Position numbers and translations under genes: made by a program
Notes under the pieces: model-generated
Told to the model about the DNA's origin: nothing
The model's database searches: none
Seen by the model: the letters and a program-made list of their open reading frames with translations, nothing else
NCBI GenBank assembly: GCA_023807065.1
Contig: JAJJLU010003504.1
Location: 1 to 64,000 of the forward strand
DNA: 64,000 nt
Origin: Isotricha intestinalis
Taxonomy: Eukaryota; Ciliophora; Litostomatea; Vestibuliferida; Isotrichidae
Direction: 5' to 3'
Shown: one piece after another, positions 26,629 to 36,909 of the stretch
Layout of the letters: the number at the start of each line of letters is the position of its first letter
Numbering within the stretch: the stretch's first letter is position 1

Positions 26629-28230
26629 ATGAAATCTCTTTCAATGCCAAAACAAAAACCTAAAATAGTTTCTCGTGAGTTCCAAGTGAAACGATTTGCA
26701 AATGTACCTCCTTCTGATATCTTTTATAATCCAAACTCAATAAAATGGTTTCGTAAAAAATATAATGAAGATTTAATTAAAAAGAGTATTTATTCTTTAT
26801 TTCCAAATAATTGTTTGCCTTGTATGAATGAGGATGAAATAACACCAATGTATATATTATTAGAATGGTTATCAACTTATTTAAAACCTAAAGATAAATA
26901 TAAACATGTTTGGATAAATCCAAAATATTTTTTTACAAAAGAAGTATATGAAAAAGTATTAAAGTTAAAAGAAATTTTTTTACAATTTGATGAAGATGGT
27001 TCAAGGAAAATGGAAATTGATGAAATGGTTACTATGTTTAAAACTAATCATATTAATGTCACTGAGGATGATTTATGTTCTTTATTTTTTAAAGGAAAAA
27101 AATTTAGAAAAGAAGATATTAATAAATTATATTTAGATTTTTTCCAATTTATGAAATTTGCCCTTTCAAAAGCAAGTGATCAAGATTTTAGAATTTTTAT
27201 GAGGAATATTAAAGAAAAAATAATAAAAGAAAAAGAAAAAGAAAAAAAAGAAGAAGAAGAAGAAAACAAAAATGGATTAAAGAAAAAGGAAGAAATACAA
27301 GATGATTTATTTGTAGATGAAAAAAAAGAACCAATTTTTCTTCCAATGAATTTTAATCTTTTATTAGATTATTTTATAAATAAAGGAAAGGAAAGAAAAA
27401 GTCAAAAAAAAATAAGAAAAGCAATAAAGATGATGAGAAATATTTTAAAACCAGGATCTTATCCAGATGATGATAAAGATTTTTTACCTGATGAAGGAGA
27501 AGAAGAAAGTAATAAAGGAAGTGCAAGTAGTAGTGATAGTGAAGAATCAAAGAATTTAGAAGATGAATATGATAGACAATTAAAAGAAATAAATACTGAA
27601 GAAATTATGCAAGAATTTGAAAAATTATTTAAAATGTCTTATGTTACAAATGATGGTAATGAGAAAAAAAACAGAAGAAGAAGTTCACTATTAAATCAAA
27701 ATTTAGTTAAAGATATTCAAATTGATATAAATATAAAGAAACAAATTGAAGAAAATAAAAAAAAAGATGATGATTCTAGTGAAAGTGAAAAAAGTAATAA
27801 AAATGAAGATATTAGTTCTCTTAAAAATAATTTAAATGAAGAGAATAAAATGAATACAGAAGGAGGAAGTCAAATTAATAGTTCATCACAGAAAAAAATT
27901 TTAAGTAAAAAAAAATTGCTATTTACAAATGTTATAAATGATGAAATGACTATTCCAAATATTAAACAATTAGAAAGATATTATTATGATAAATATCATA
28001 GTGTTCAACTTGCAAAATCAGAAGCTAAAAAGTTTATGGAAGATTATATTAAAGAACAAAATAATAAATTGAATAAAAATAAAAAGACTGATAAATTACC
28101 TACAATTAAAGATAGATATGCAACTACTACTTATATTGGGAATAATGCTATAAGACATTCAAATGCATTAATAAATAATAAAGATTTTGGATTTAGAAGA
28201 AAATTAAAAAAATCTAGATTTTTATATTAA
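26629..28230 (+). CDS. EF-hand protein with disordered acidic region
   Basis: A 533-residue protein. The N-terminus is basic (KPKIVSREFQVKRFANVPPSD) and leads into a helical segment rich in aromatic residues. One convincing EF-hand lies at residues ~123-136 (FDEDGSRKMEIDEM), with a second, degenerate helix-loop-helix after it (ITEDDLCSLFFKGK-like region to FFQFMKFALSKA). From residue ~200 on the protein is Lys/Glu/Ser-rich and probably disordered. The C-terminus ends in a basic FGFRRKLKKSRF. Predicted to bind calcium through a single good site. No ortholog is recognised, but such proteins are frequent in cilia-bearing protists. It diverges from calcyphosin with 213 bases between starts. Confidence 0.7.
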   Translation: MKSLSMPKQKPKIVSREFQVKRFANVPPSDIFYNPNSIKWFRKKYNEDLIKKSIYSLFPNNCLPCMNEDEITPMYILLEWLSTYLKPKDKYKHVWINPKYFFTKEVYEKVLKLKEIFLQFDEDGSRKMEIDEMVTMFKTNHINVTEDDLCSLFFKGKKFRKEDINKLYLDFFQFMKFALSKASDQDFRIFMRNIKEKIIKEKEKEKKEEEEENKNGLKKKEEIQDDLFVDEKKEPIFLPMNFNLLLDYFINKGKERKSQKKIRKAIKMMRNILKPGSYPDDDKDFLPDEGEEESNKGSASSSDSEESKNLEDEYDRQLKEINTEEIMQEFEKLFKMSYVTNDGNEKKNRRRSSLLNQNLVKDIQIDINIKKQIEENKKKDDDSSESEKSNKNEDISSLKNNLNEENKMNTEGGSQINSSSQKKILSKKKLLFTNVINDEMTIPNIKQLERYYYDKYHSVQLAKSEAKKFMEDYIKEQNNKLNKNKKTDKLPTIKDRYATTTYIGNNAIRHSNALINNKDFGFRRKLKKSRFLY

Positions 28231-28732
28231 AAAAAAATTTATTAAAATATTATATTATATACTTTTAATTGTTGGAAAAATATTAAATAAATTTTAAAAA
28301 AAAAAATTAATAAAATCTAAAATGGAGAACTCTAATATATTTTAGAATATAATTAAAAACTTTTATTATTTAAATTATTTATATTTATCAATAATAAGAT
28401 ATATCATAATTATATATATTAGATTAAAAAATATTAAATCAAAGGAGAAAAATTTTTCAGAAAAAAAAAAAAATGAAAGAGATATTTGAGGCAATAGAAA
28501 GATAATTTGGAGGAAGAAAAAATATTGAATGACCAATCGCCCTAAATATCTCACATCCTAATATTAATAAAAGTTTTTTATGTTTTAAAAAAAGAAAAAA
28601 ATAATCTCATTACCTTAAATATCTCATTCATTTTATTATTTTTATTTTTTGATTTTTTGGTTTTTTTTTCTGATTTTTTTTATCATTTAAAATTTTTATT
28701 TTTTAATTATCTTTACTTATTATTTCTCTATT
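28231..28732. other. Convergent 3' spacer holding an inverted-repeat element
   Basis: About 500 bases between the 3' ends of two convergent genes. Most is simple A+T-rich sequence. It includes the three-copy inverted element listed separately. No ORF or tRNA is seen. Confidence 0.5.
28472..28632. repeat. Three-copy inverted-repeat element around GAGATATTT-GG
   Basis: A 24-base arm at 28472-28495 (AATGAAAGAGATATTTGAGG CAAT) recurs inverted at 28609-28632 with 21 of 24 positions matching. A third copy, also inverted, lies at 28536-28552 (14 of 17 matching the first). The first and second copies can fold with a ~40-base loop, and the first and third with a longer one. This is the most G+C-containing part of an otherwise simple A+T spacer. 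It could be a mobile-element remnant, an alternative-stem RNA, or a transcription end signal serving two convergent genes. Confidence 0.6.
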
Positions 28733-31240
28733 TTAATTATTTTTTTTATTCACTCTATTTCTTGAATAATTTTTTATTTCTTTTATTTCATTTTCTATAA
28801 ATTTTTTTTCTTTATTTATATCTTCTATATCTAAATTGATATAATCTATCATTTGTTTATTAAATTCATTTGTTTTATTTATATCTTCCTGATTAATTTC
28901 TTTTTTATTTTTTTTATCTATATTTTTATAACTATTAAATAAATGTGTTTCACTTAAACTTCCTAAAATACTTTTTTTTTTATCTAATTTTTTTTTATTA
29001 TCATTTATCATCTTTTCTTTTAAAATTATTTTTAAATGTTCTTTTATATTTTCTTCACTAAATAATATATTTTTTTTAATAATATTGAATTTTCCTTCTA
29101 CTTCTCTTTTTATTTTAAATATATCAAATTCCTCATCTAATATTTTTTCTTCACTTTTCATTTTTAATAATGTTTTTAAAAAACCAGTTTCCCTATCTCT
29201 TAAATCATTAATATATTTTTGTTTTTTTTTAAAAGAATATGAATATTCAAAAGTCTTTTTTCTTATTTTATATCTTTCTATTCTATTTTTATTTCTTTTA
29301 TTAATAAGATTCCTTTCTTTAGAATTTTCATTTCTATTTTTATTATCTTTTATCAAATTTGGACAAGAACTAATTTTTTTGAATATAATATTTTGTGAAG
29401 CACAACTATTAACATTGTTATTTTTATTATATTTATTATTATTATTATTATAATTACAATAATTAAAATATAAATTATTATTTGTATAATTATTATTATT
29501 AATGTAATTACTACTATTTATTCGATTTAATTGTGTTAAATTTTCAGTTCCAAAATATAATTTATTATTATTATTGTTTTTTCTTAATTGAAAGTATGGC
29601 ATTGATTTTTTTAATCTAATAGATTTTCTTAAAAAAGGATTACATTCTTTTTGATAGTAATTAATTGGGAGATTCTTTTTATAATAAAAATCAATTAAAT
29701 GATTATTTGATTGTTTTGCTAAAATTTTTTCAATTTTTTCTTTTGTCTGATAATCTAAGTCTATTATTTTAATTTTTTCCATTGAATTTATTGCTTCTTT
29801 AAAATCTTCACTTGAGTAATCATCTAATAATCTTAAATTAGATAAAACATAATTTTTATAACTGATATTTTTATCACTTGATGATTTATGAAAGGTTTTA
29901 TTATTTGAAACTCTAAAATATTTATCTAAATTTATTTCTTTAGGAATAACTAATTTATTTAATTTTTCTTCAACTTTTTTCATCTTTTCTGCTGAAAATA
30001 AATAATTTTTTTGGTTTTTCATTTCTTCTTTTAATTTCATTGTTTCTTCTATTTTTTTTTCTTCTTCTATTTTTTGATTTACAATAATTAAATTTTGCTG
30101 AGATAAATAATTTATTAACTCATAATATTCCTCATTTCTTTTTTTACATAAAACAATCATTTCATAATATTTCTGATAACTATCATAATCTTCATTATCA
30201 TTAGTTAATATTAATTTTTTAACAATAACTTCAATCAATGAATAATATTTTAAAGCTTTTTGAATTTTTCCTTTATTTTCTTTACATATTCCTAAATACA
30301 ATAAAGCAGTACATAAATTTAAAATCACTTTTTCTTTTCTTTTAAAAGGAATATTATTTTTCAAATCATCATGATCATCTTTGTAAATTAAAAAACATTC
30401 TTTTATACAACATCTTATAATTTTATAACAATAATTTTCAGTGTTATAAAAATCTTGATTATTAATTAGTTGTTTAGATATTTTTATAAATACCTTTTCA
30501 GCTATTTGTAAAGTTGTAGAGTCTGTCATATAATCAAAAAATTCATCAATTATTTTCTCACATAAAGATAAATAATAATTATTTATTGGAAGCTGATTTA
30601 GAACTACCATATGATATTCTTTGACTAAACATAATTTAATATATAATTGAATTATTTTTTCTATATAAATTATTTTATTATTTTCAGAAATATTATTTAT
30701 TTCATCTATTAAATCATTCATTTCTTTATTAATTTTTGTATAATAAGTTTCTATTGAAATATAAAATTTAGTAGAAAAATTAATACTTCCAGAACTCTTT
30801 GTATTTCTTTGAGTAAATTTCATTGAACTTCTTCTTCCAAAAGTGATTTTACTCTTTAATGGGGTTATTATTTTTGGTTTGATTAAATATTTATTTATTT
30901 TATGAATTATAATTTTAAGATATGCTTCTATTTTTATATATTTTAATTCTTCTGTTTCATTTATTCCATTATAATTTATAGAATTTAGTTCAATTTGATT
31001 AACCACTGCTTTATATTTTTTTTTACTCATTTGTTCATATAAAAATTTTTTAAATGTTAAAAAGCTATTTCCTTTATCTAGATTTTTCTTTTCATCTTCA
31101 TTTAACAATATTTCAATATTTTCTACTTTATAAGATTGATCATTGTTTAAATTATATTTTAAATCATTTTCATCTACAAAATTACTTTTATTAATATATA
31201 ATTGGTATTCTTCTCCATTTTCTGATTTAGTAAAGTTCAT
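28733..31240 (-). CDS. Large helical protein, unknown
   Basis: An 835-residue protein. Residues ~40-400 are helical, with paired helices that look TPR- or HAT-like (for example NLCTALLYLGICKENKGKIQ followed by KALKYYSLIEVIVKKLIL). Residues ~395-440 form a short Lys/Glu coiled coil. A ~120-residue Asn-rich, low-complexity stretch follows (~555-640), and the C-terminus is Lys/Glu coiled coil. It contains a basic patch ITFGRRSSMKFTQRNTKSSG that looks like a possible phosphorylation region. No ortholog is recognised. The start codon is only 32 bases from the start of the divergent gene at 31273. Confidence 0.65.
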   Translation of the reverse strand: MNFTKSENGEEYQLYINKSNFVDENDLKYNLNNDQSYKVENIEILLNEDEKKNLDKGNSFLTFKKFLYEQMSKKKYKAVVNQIELNSINYNGINETEELKYIKIEAYLKIIIHKINKYLIKPKIITPLKSKITFGRRSSMKFTQRNTKSSGSINFSTKFYISIETYYTKINKEMNDLIDEINNISENNKIIYIEKIIQLYIKLCLVKEYHMVVLNQLPINNYYLSLCEKIIDEFFDYMTDSTTLQIAEKVFIKISKQLINNQDFYNTENYCYKIIRCCIKECFLIYKDDHDDLKNNIPFKRKEKVILNLCTALLYLGICKENKGKIQKALKYYSLIEVIVKKLILTNDNEDYDSYQKYYEMIVLCKKRNEEYYELINYLSQQNLIIVNQKIEEEKKIEETMKLKEEMKNQKNYLFSAEKMKKVEEKLNKLVIPKEINLDKYFRVSNNKTFHKSSSDKNISYKNYVLSNLRLLDDYSSEDFKEAINSMEKIKIIDLDYQTKEKIEKILAKQSNNHLIDFYYKKNLPINYYQKECNPFLRKSIRLKKSMPYFQLRKNNNNNKLYFGTENLTQLNRINSSNYINNNNYTNNNLYFNYCNYNNNNNKYNKNNNVNSCASQNIIFKKISSCPNLIKDNKNRNENSKERNLINKRNKNRIERYKIRKKTFEYSYSFKKKQKYINDLRDRETGFLKTLLKMKSEEKILDEEFDIFKIKREVEGKFNIIKKNILFSEENIKEHLKIILKEKMINDNKKKLDKKKSILGSLSETHLFNSYKNIDKKNKKEINQEDINKTNEFNKQMIDYINLDIEDINKEKKFIENEIKEIKNYSRNRVNKKNN

Positions 31241-31272
31241 AATTTTTAAATTAAATTAATATTTATAAATAA
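31241..31272. promoter_or_regulatory. 32-bp divergent promoter spacer
   Basis: Only 32 bases, all A+T-rich, separate the ATG codons of two divergently transcribed large genes. Either the core promoters are extremely compact and overlap, or they lie inside the opposite coding regions. No TATA box can be singled out in such A+T-rich DNA. Confidence 0.45.
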
Positions 31273-33906
31273 ATGGATAAAGAAATCAATTATTTTAGTA
31301 TTGACGGAAAAAATGAATTAAAGTTTATTTCAAATGAAAATAAAATTAAATATCTAACAACAATATATACTACTTTAGCAGCAATGGAAGAAGATTATAT
31401 TGGAAATGAAATAAATTCTTATTTTAATAAATTAATTCCAAAAAATGGGAGTGATAAAATAAAAATAAATGTTGAAATTAGTAAAATATATTTTGAAAAA
31501 TATAAATTAGATTTGAATAGCATATATGATAGTATAAATAGAATTTTATCTTTTAATTCAAATGATTCATTTAAATTTAATAAGAAAAATTCAACAGATT
31601 TAACTAATGCTTTAGTTTATATTTTTAATCATCAAATAAATAAATTTAAAATAAAAAATTATTCTGATTTAAAAAAAAAAATTAACAAAATTACTACAGA
31701 ACAAATAGATGTAACTAAATTATTCCTTGATAAACAAAACTTAACAAAATCTTTTGTTTCAACTAATTCACCTGAAAAAAAAAATTATTTTGATTCAGAA
31801 ACTTTAATAAACATAAATAATATTTATGAAACATTTTCAAATAAATCAACTACAACTAGTAATTTTTCATTATATAAATATCCTAATAATTCATTAAAAG
31901 GAAAAAAAGAATATAATATTCCAATTGAAATAATAATAATAATAAATAAATTATCTTCAATCAAAAAATTAATTTTTCCAATTTTTCATTCAGATGAAAA
32001 AAAAAAGGAACAAATATTATTAATATTACTTAATAAAGAATGGATATTTCCAAATGTTGAAGATATATTAATAGATCTTAATGACAGTGAATTACAAAAA
32101 GGATTAAATCAAATATATGAAAACCAATTAAATATGGTAAGAAAAAAGATAAGATTTAAAACAACAAATTATGATTTTAAAAGGAAAAACAAATTAACAT
32201 GGAATGCTTTTGGAGATATTTCTTTAATAAATGATTATTATAATTATTTAATGACAAAAACGAATATGGCAAATAATATAAGTAATTTTGAAATTGAATC
32301 AATAAATGATATGAGTATAAGTGGAAATCCTTTTTCTTATAATGAACCTTCAGATCAGTTTAATTTGAATTATTTAAATGCTATTTATAAAGAAAAAAAT
32401 ATTAATATAAATGAAGATTATGAATCTTATAGTGATGAAGAAGATATTTTAAATGAAGCAATGATAATGAATAAACAAAAAAGTGAAAAAAAAACAATCA
32501 TTAAAAATTTATTTCCTTTCTTTAGCTCTTCAAAAAATAATAATAAAGAAGAAAATGGGGAATTTGAAATGATAGAAAAATTTGTAAAATTTAATCAAAA
32601 TCCTTTTGAAATTATTATTATATATTCATATTTTATTTCAGAATTAAATTTAAAAACTTTATCATTAATCTTTAATGATCATTATTCAAAAGAAATTGAA
32701 ACTTTTTTAAAAAATCTTCAATGTTATATAATGAATTTTCATTTTCTGTTATTTTTAAATAAAATAAATTCTCTTGTTGAATTAAACATTGAATTTAATT
32801 CTCTTGATGGAAAAACTTTTGAAAAGTTAATATCATTAATAAATAAAAATTTTAATTTAGAAAAATTAAGAATATCTTTTTTTGTTTCAGATATAAATTA
32901 TTCTCCTTATTCTTTAATTAAATTATGTACTGGTTTACAAATGAATTATTTAGTATTATTTCAAGAACAAAAGAAAATAATTTCAGAAGAAATAGCAAAA
33001 AATTTTGATAATATAGATATAGATTTATTTCTTATAAATAGAAAATTATATGATTCATTTGAATCAAATTTATCAAAATTATTTTTTATTCTTGATACTA
33101 AAATAAACTTAAAAGAATTAGTTCTTATATTTGACACTCCTTTTATTATTAGTATTAATGATAAATATATAAATTTAATTCTGAAATATATTATTAATAT
33201 TTTACTTATGGTTACATCAGGACAAAATAAAATTGAAGTTTTAAAAATTATTTCTCCTTCTTTACCTTTTGATTCAAGATTATTTCCTTTATTAAATGAA
33301 TTATTAGAATTATCTTATTGTAGAGATAATGAATTTTTACAACAATTAACCATTCAATTTAAAATTTATCGATGTATCAATTTATCATATATTGTTCCTT
33401 ATAATCTTAAAATTTTGTTTTTAGGTGACTTAGATAAAATAAGTTTTGAATATTTAATTGATTATTATAAATCAAATGAATTTTTAAATCATTCAGAATT
33501 AATATCTATTAAAATAAGTTTAAATTTAAGTATAATATTATTAGATGATGTTCTTCAAAGTTCTATTGATTATTTACAATATTCCCCAAAAGGTTTAAAA
33601 GAAAAAGTTCTTTTATCAAATATGAAAACAAAGAATACAAATGTTATGAAACAATTTTTAAATGCTTTTTATTTTAAAACTTATAATGTTGATAATATTT
33701 TTATTAGTTTTTCAAGGTCTGCTGAAACTAAATATTTAAATGCAAACAGTGAAATATGCTCTGAAAATAAAACTTGTTTGGAAACAATGATACAAGTAAT
33801 TAAAAATAAAATTAAAATAAAAGACATAAATAAGATAATTGAAATAATTAAAGACTTTTTAATAATTCCAAAGAAAAACAAAAGAATCTTTTGTGGAAGA
33901 AAATAA
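31273..33906 (+). CDS. Large protein with degenerate leucine-rich segments, unknown
   Basis: An 877-residue protein with no confident domain. Several segments have LRR-like spacing, for example SLVELNIEFNSLDGKTFEKL, then NLEKLRISFF, LKELVLIFDTP, IEVLKIISPSLPF and YNLKILFLGDLDKISFEYL. A degenerate leucine-rich-repeat solenoid in residues ~440-790 is therefore plausible. The N-terminal ~150 residues are helical. An acidic stretch lies at ~380-400 (EDYESYSDEEDILNEA). There is no signal peptide. It shares a 32-base divergent spacer with the preceding gene, and the two may be co-regulated. Confidence 0.65.
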   Translation: MDKEINYFSIDGKNELKFISNENKIKYLTTIYTTLAAMEEDYIGNEINSYFNKLIPKNGSDKIKINVEISKIYFEKYKLDLNSIYDSINRILSFNSNDSFKFNKKNSTDLTNALVYIFNHQINKFKIKNYSDLKKKINKITTEQIDVTKLFLDKQNLTKSFVSTNSPEKKNYFDSETLININNIYETFSNKSTTTSNFSLYKYPNNSLKGKKEYNIPIEIIIIINKLSSIKKLIFPIFHSDEKKKEQILLILLNKEWIFPNVEDILIDLNDSELQKGLNQIYENQLNMVRKKIRFKTTNYDFKRKNKLTWNAFGDISLINDYYNYLMTKTNMANNISNFEIESINDMSISGNPFSYNEPSDQFNLNYLNAIYKEKNININEDYESYSDEEDILNEAMIMNKQKSEKKTIIKNLFPFFSSSKNNNKEENGEFEMIEKFVKFNQNPFEIIIIYSYFISELNLKTLSLIFNDHYSKEIETFLKNLQCYIMNFHFLLFLNKINSLVELNIEFNSLDGKTFEKLISLINKNFNLEKLRISFFVSDINYSPYSLIKLCTGLQMNYLVLFQEQKKIISEEIAKNFDNIDIDLFLINRKLYDSFESNLSKLFFILDTKINLKELVLIFDTPFIISINDKYINLILKYIINILLMVTSGQNKIEVLKIISPSLPFDSRLFPLLNELLELSYCRDNEFLQQLTIQFKIYRCINLSYIVPYNLKILFLGDLDKISFEYLIDYYKSNEFLNHSELISIKISLNLSIILLDDVLQSSIDYLQYSPKGLKEKVLLSNMKTKNTNVMKQFLNAFYFKTYNVDNIFISFSRSAETKYLNANSEICSENKTCLETMIQVIKNKIKIKDINKIIEIIKDFLIIPKKNKRIFCGRK

Positions 33907-34071
33907 ATATTAATTCTTATATTACTAGATAAAAATATATATATAATTTAATTATAGAAAATGTTCAATAACTCATTAATTTCAAATAATATTGAAATTA
34001 TTTTTTTTTCAAATAAAAATAATAAATCAAAATTAAAATTCCCTAAAAAAAATAGAAAAAATAAAATAAAA

Positions 34072-34788
34072 ATGTATAATATTTCTCCTTCAGATTTTCC
34101 AAACTGTGAAGAAGAAAACTCAGAAGGTTATCTTAAGCTTTTTGTAGGAGGTTTAAATTACATATCAATGCAAGCAGATATAAAATCATACTTTGAAACA
34201 TTTGGTCCAGTATCTTCCTGTTCTCTTTTAACAGATAAACAAACAGGAAAATCTCGATGTTTCGCTTTTGTGTCAATAGAAGATCCAGATTCTTCACTTC
34301 AAAAAAAAATATTATCAAGAAAACATGAAATAAATGGTAAAATAGTAGATGTGAAATTAGCTGTAGAAGGAAAAAAAAGAGAAGAAATGTTAGATTCATC
34401 TAAAAAAATATTTGTAGGTGGTTTAGAACCTTCAGTAAATAATGATGACTTAAAAGAATTTTTCTCTCAATTTGGTCCTGTAAGAGAAGCTTGTGTTCTT
34501 TTCGATAATAATAGAGGAGCAAGTCGATGTTTTGGTTTTGTTACTTTTGAAAAAAGAGAAACTGTTGAATTATTAGTTCAAAAAAATAGCTTTGCTATTA
34601 AAGGAAAAACTGTTGATGTTAAACAAGCTTTACCTAAAAGTATGCAAAAAGTACAAAATATTAAATATCAAAGTGGTGAAGATGTTGTTAAACATACTGG
34701 AAATAAAAATGGAGGTTCTTTTGGAAGAGAACCTAATGAAGATGAAATGAAAATGATGGAAATGTTTAATTATAAATCTCATTATTAA
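34072..34788 (+). CDS. Two-RRM RNA-binding protein (Musashi/hnRNP A-like)
   Basis: 238 residues from ATG 34072 (MYNISPSDF). An upstream in-frame ATG at 33961 would add 37 low-complexity residues and is not preferred. Two tandem RRMs are clear. RRM1 has KLFVGGLNYI (RNP2) and KSRCFAFVSI (RNP1). RRM2 has KIFVGGLEPS and ASRCFGFVTF. They are joined by a ~15-residue linker, as in Musashi, DAZAP1 and hnRNP A proteins. The domains occupy residues ~22-185, followed by a short polar tail. Such proteins bind single-stranded RNA and act in splicing, stability or translation. RNP aromatic residues are conserved, so RNA binding is expected. The specific target is not inferable. Confidence 0.9.
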   Translation: MYNISPSDFPNCEEENSEGYLKLFVGGLNYISMQADIKSYFETFGPVSSCSLLTDKQTGKSRCFAFVSIEDPDSSLQKKILSRKHEINGKIVDVKLAVEGKKREEMLDSSKKIFVGGLEPSVNNDDLKEFFSQFGPVREACVLFDNNRGASRCFGFVTFEKRETVELLVQKNSFAIKGKTVDVKQALPKSMQKVQNIKYQSGEDVVKHTGNKNGGSFGREPNEDEMKMMEMFNYKSHY

Positions 34789-34925
34789 ATTTTCCAATTA
34801 AATCTTATTCTACTTTTATATATTGGTTTTTATTATTTATTTATTTTTATTTAAAAAAATAAATATATAATATTAATTATTATTAATAATTGTTTTTTAA
34901 TTATTTTTCGAAAGAATGAATATAT

Positions 34926-36833
34926 TTAAATTAGATAATTTTGAATTGTAGTTATCATTAATTCTAAATCACTATCAATTTGTAATTTAGAATAATTATA
35001 TCTGGCAATTAAATTATTTAATGAACAATTTTCATAAGCATTATCAGGTTTATAAGATGATTTACACTCTATGCATTGTTTATTCTTATTTTCATGCATA
35101 CAATTTACACAAAATGAATGTCCACATTCCAAACAATATATTTTTCTATCTAATCTATTACAATTTCTACATATAATACACATTTGAAGACTTTCAAAAG
35201 TTAATTTTAATCTTGATGTTATTTCTTTTATATTTTCTACTAATTTATTTATTTTTGTTAAGTCAATTTGATGTTTTTTTAAGTCTTCTATTGTATTTTT
35301 CAATTCATTTATTTCATTTTTTAAAGTATATTTTTTATTCCTTTTTTTAGTTAATTTTGCTTCATATTGTTCTTTTAATTTTTTCATTTCATATTCTTGA
35401 TTTCTTTTATAATATTTTGTATCTTCTTTTAATTTAATTCCTGCTTTTATTATTGGAGTTATTTGGTTTTTTATAATATTAGAAAGTTTTTCAATTTTAT
35501 TTTCTAATATTTTTTCTTTTTTATTAAAAGATTCTATTATATTATTATTATTATTTTCAGTGAAATTGATAATTAATTCTTTAAAATTAAGTTGAATATT
35601 TTTAAATTCGGTTTTGATTTTATCTGTGCTTCCTTCAAAACATAAATCTTGAATAATATTAAAAGTCTTTAAATCTTTATATTTTTTAATTTGATTTTGA
35701 ATTAATGAAAAATTAATTATTTGTTTTGAAATAATCACTTCATTTTGTTTAATGGGTTCTCTCAAAGTTTTATTTATTTTAAAATCATATTGTTTTTCTA
35801 ATATAAAAATATCTTTTTTTTTTCCTTTTAATTCAACTGATCCATTTTTAAAAATATGATAAACAATTGGTTTTTTAATTATAATTCTTTTAGGAATCAA
35901 AAACGAAATTTCTTTATATTTTGGAGTTAAGTTTTTATTTTTATTTCTTAATTTTTCTAATTCATCATATAAACTTTTAGAATTTAATTCATTAAATTGA
36001 TTAGTTGCTTTTTGTATTTCAAGTTCATTTTTTAAAGAATCAATTAATTCTAAAGCATTAACTAATTTTTTTTCTAATTCAATATCTTTTTGAGGTTTAT
36101 TTTTTAACTGTTTCATTAACTCATTTTCCTTTTTCAATTGTTCATTTAATTTTTCTCTTTCTTTTTCTAAAGATTCATACATTAGTTTATTTTCTTGAAT
36201 TAATTTCTCTTTTTCATTTTCTAATATATTTAAATTTCTTAATAATTCCTTTTTTTCCTTCTTTTCACTTTCAAAATTTAAAGAAACTTTTGTTAATTTT
36301 TCATTTAGTTCTTTTATTGTTTTTTGTAAATTATCAATTTCATTTTTATTTTTATTTTCTTTTTCTAAAGTTTCTCTTGCTTTTTTTTCTTTAATTAATT
36401 CAATTTTTTCTAATCTTAATTTATCAATTTCATTCTTATATTTATTTTCCATTGATTTAAATTGTAAATTAAGAGAAGATAATTTTAAATTTAATTCTTC
36501 AATTTTCTTTTGAGATATTTTAATAGTTTCATCTTTAATATCAAAAGAATTTTTCTCATTTTTACTTCTTAATAAAGTTAATTCATCTTGTAATCTTTTT
36601 AATAAATTTTGACATTCAGAATATTTTTTACTTAAAGCTTCAAAATTTCTATTAGTTGCTTCATTATCTTCTAACAATCTTCTATTTTCTTTTTCTAAAT
36701 TTTGAATTTTTTTTTTGTGATTATTCATTATTTCTTGAGTCATCGTTGACATAATTTGATTTTTTGAATCTCCATTTTCAAATATTGAATTTGAGCTTTT
36801 TTCTTCTTTTATTCTCTTTAAATTATTAATCAT
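34926..36833 (-). CDS. Coiled-coil protein with C-terminal RING finger
   Basis: A 635-residue protein. Residues ~30-310 are a long coiled coil rich in Leu/Lys/Glu. Residues ~310-420 are a less charged block containing ISFLIPKRIIIKKPIVYHIF. Residues ~430-560 are more coiled coil. Residues ~565-605 are a C3HC4 RING: CIIC, YCLECGHSFC, VNCMHENKNKQC, IEC. Coil plus terminal RING is the plan of several E3 ubiquitin ligases, Bre1 among them, but the coiled coil alone does not establish orthology. The zinc ligands are complete, so E3 activity is plausible. The stop is 76 bases or so from the next gene on the same strand upstream (eIF2A), suggesting compact spacing. Confidence 0.8.
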   Translation of the reverse strand: MINNLKRIKEEKSSNSIFENGDSKNQIMSTMTQEIMNNHKKKIQNLEKENRRLLEDNEATNRNFEALSKKYSECQNLLKRLQDELTLLRSKNEKNSFDIKDETIKISQKKIEELNLKLSSLNLQFKSMENKYKNEIDKLRLEKIELIKEKKARETLEKENKNKNEIDNLQKTIKELNEKLTKVSLNFESEKKEKKELLRNLNILENEKEKLIQENKLMYESLEKEREKLNEQLKKENELMKQLKNKPQKDIELEKKLVNALELIDSLKNELEIQKATNQFNELNSKSLYDELEKLRNKNKNLTPKYKEISFLIPKRIIIKKPIVYHIFKNGSVELKGKKKDIFILEKQYDFKINKTLREPIKQNEVIISKQIINFSLIQNQIKKYKDLKTFNIIQDLCFEGSTDKIKTEFKNIQLNFKELIINFTENNNNNIIESFNKKEKILENKIEKLSNIIKNQITPIIKAGIKLKEDTKYYKRNQEYEMKKLKEQYEAKLTKKRNKKYTLKNEINELKNTIEDLKKHQIDLTKINKLVENIKEITSRLKLTFESLQMCIICRNCNRLDRKIYCLECGHSFCVNCMHENKNKQCIECKSSYKPDNAYENCSLNNLIARYNYSKLQIDSDLELMITTIQNYLI

Positions 36834-36909
36834 TTTTTTTATGTTTTTTTTAAAAATATAAATATAAAGTTTTTTATTTTATTAAATTTTGAAAAAATAA
36901 TATAATATT

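Noticed and set aside
33961..34071. N-terminal extension of the two-RRM protein
   Set aside because: The 37 extra residues are low-complexity Ile/Asn/Lys translated from leader-like DNA. The ATG at 34072 directly precedes the conserved region.
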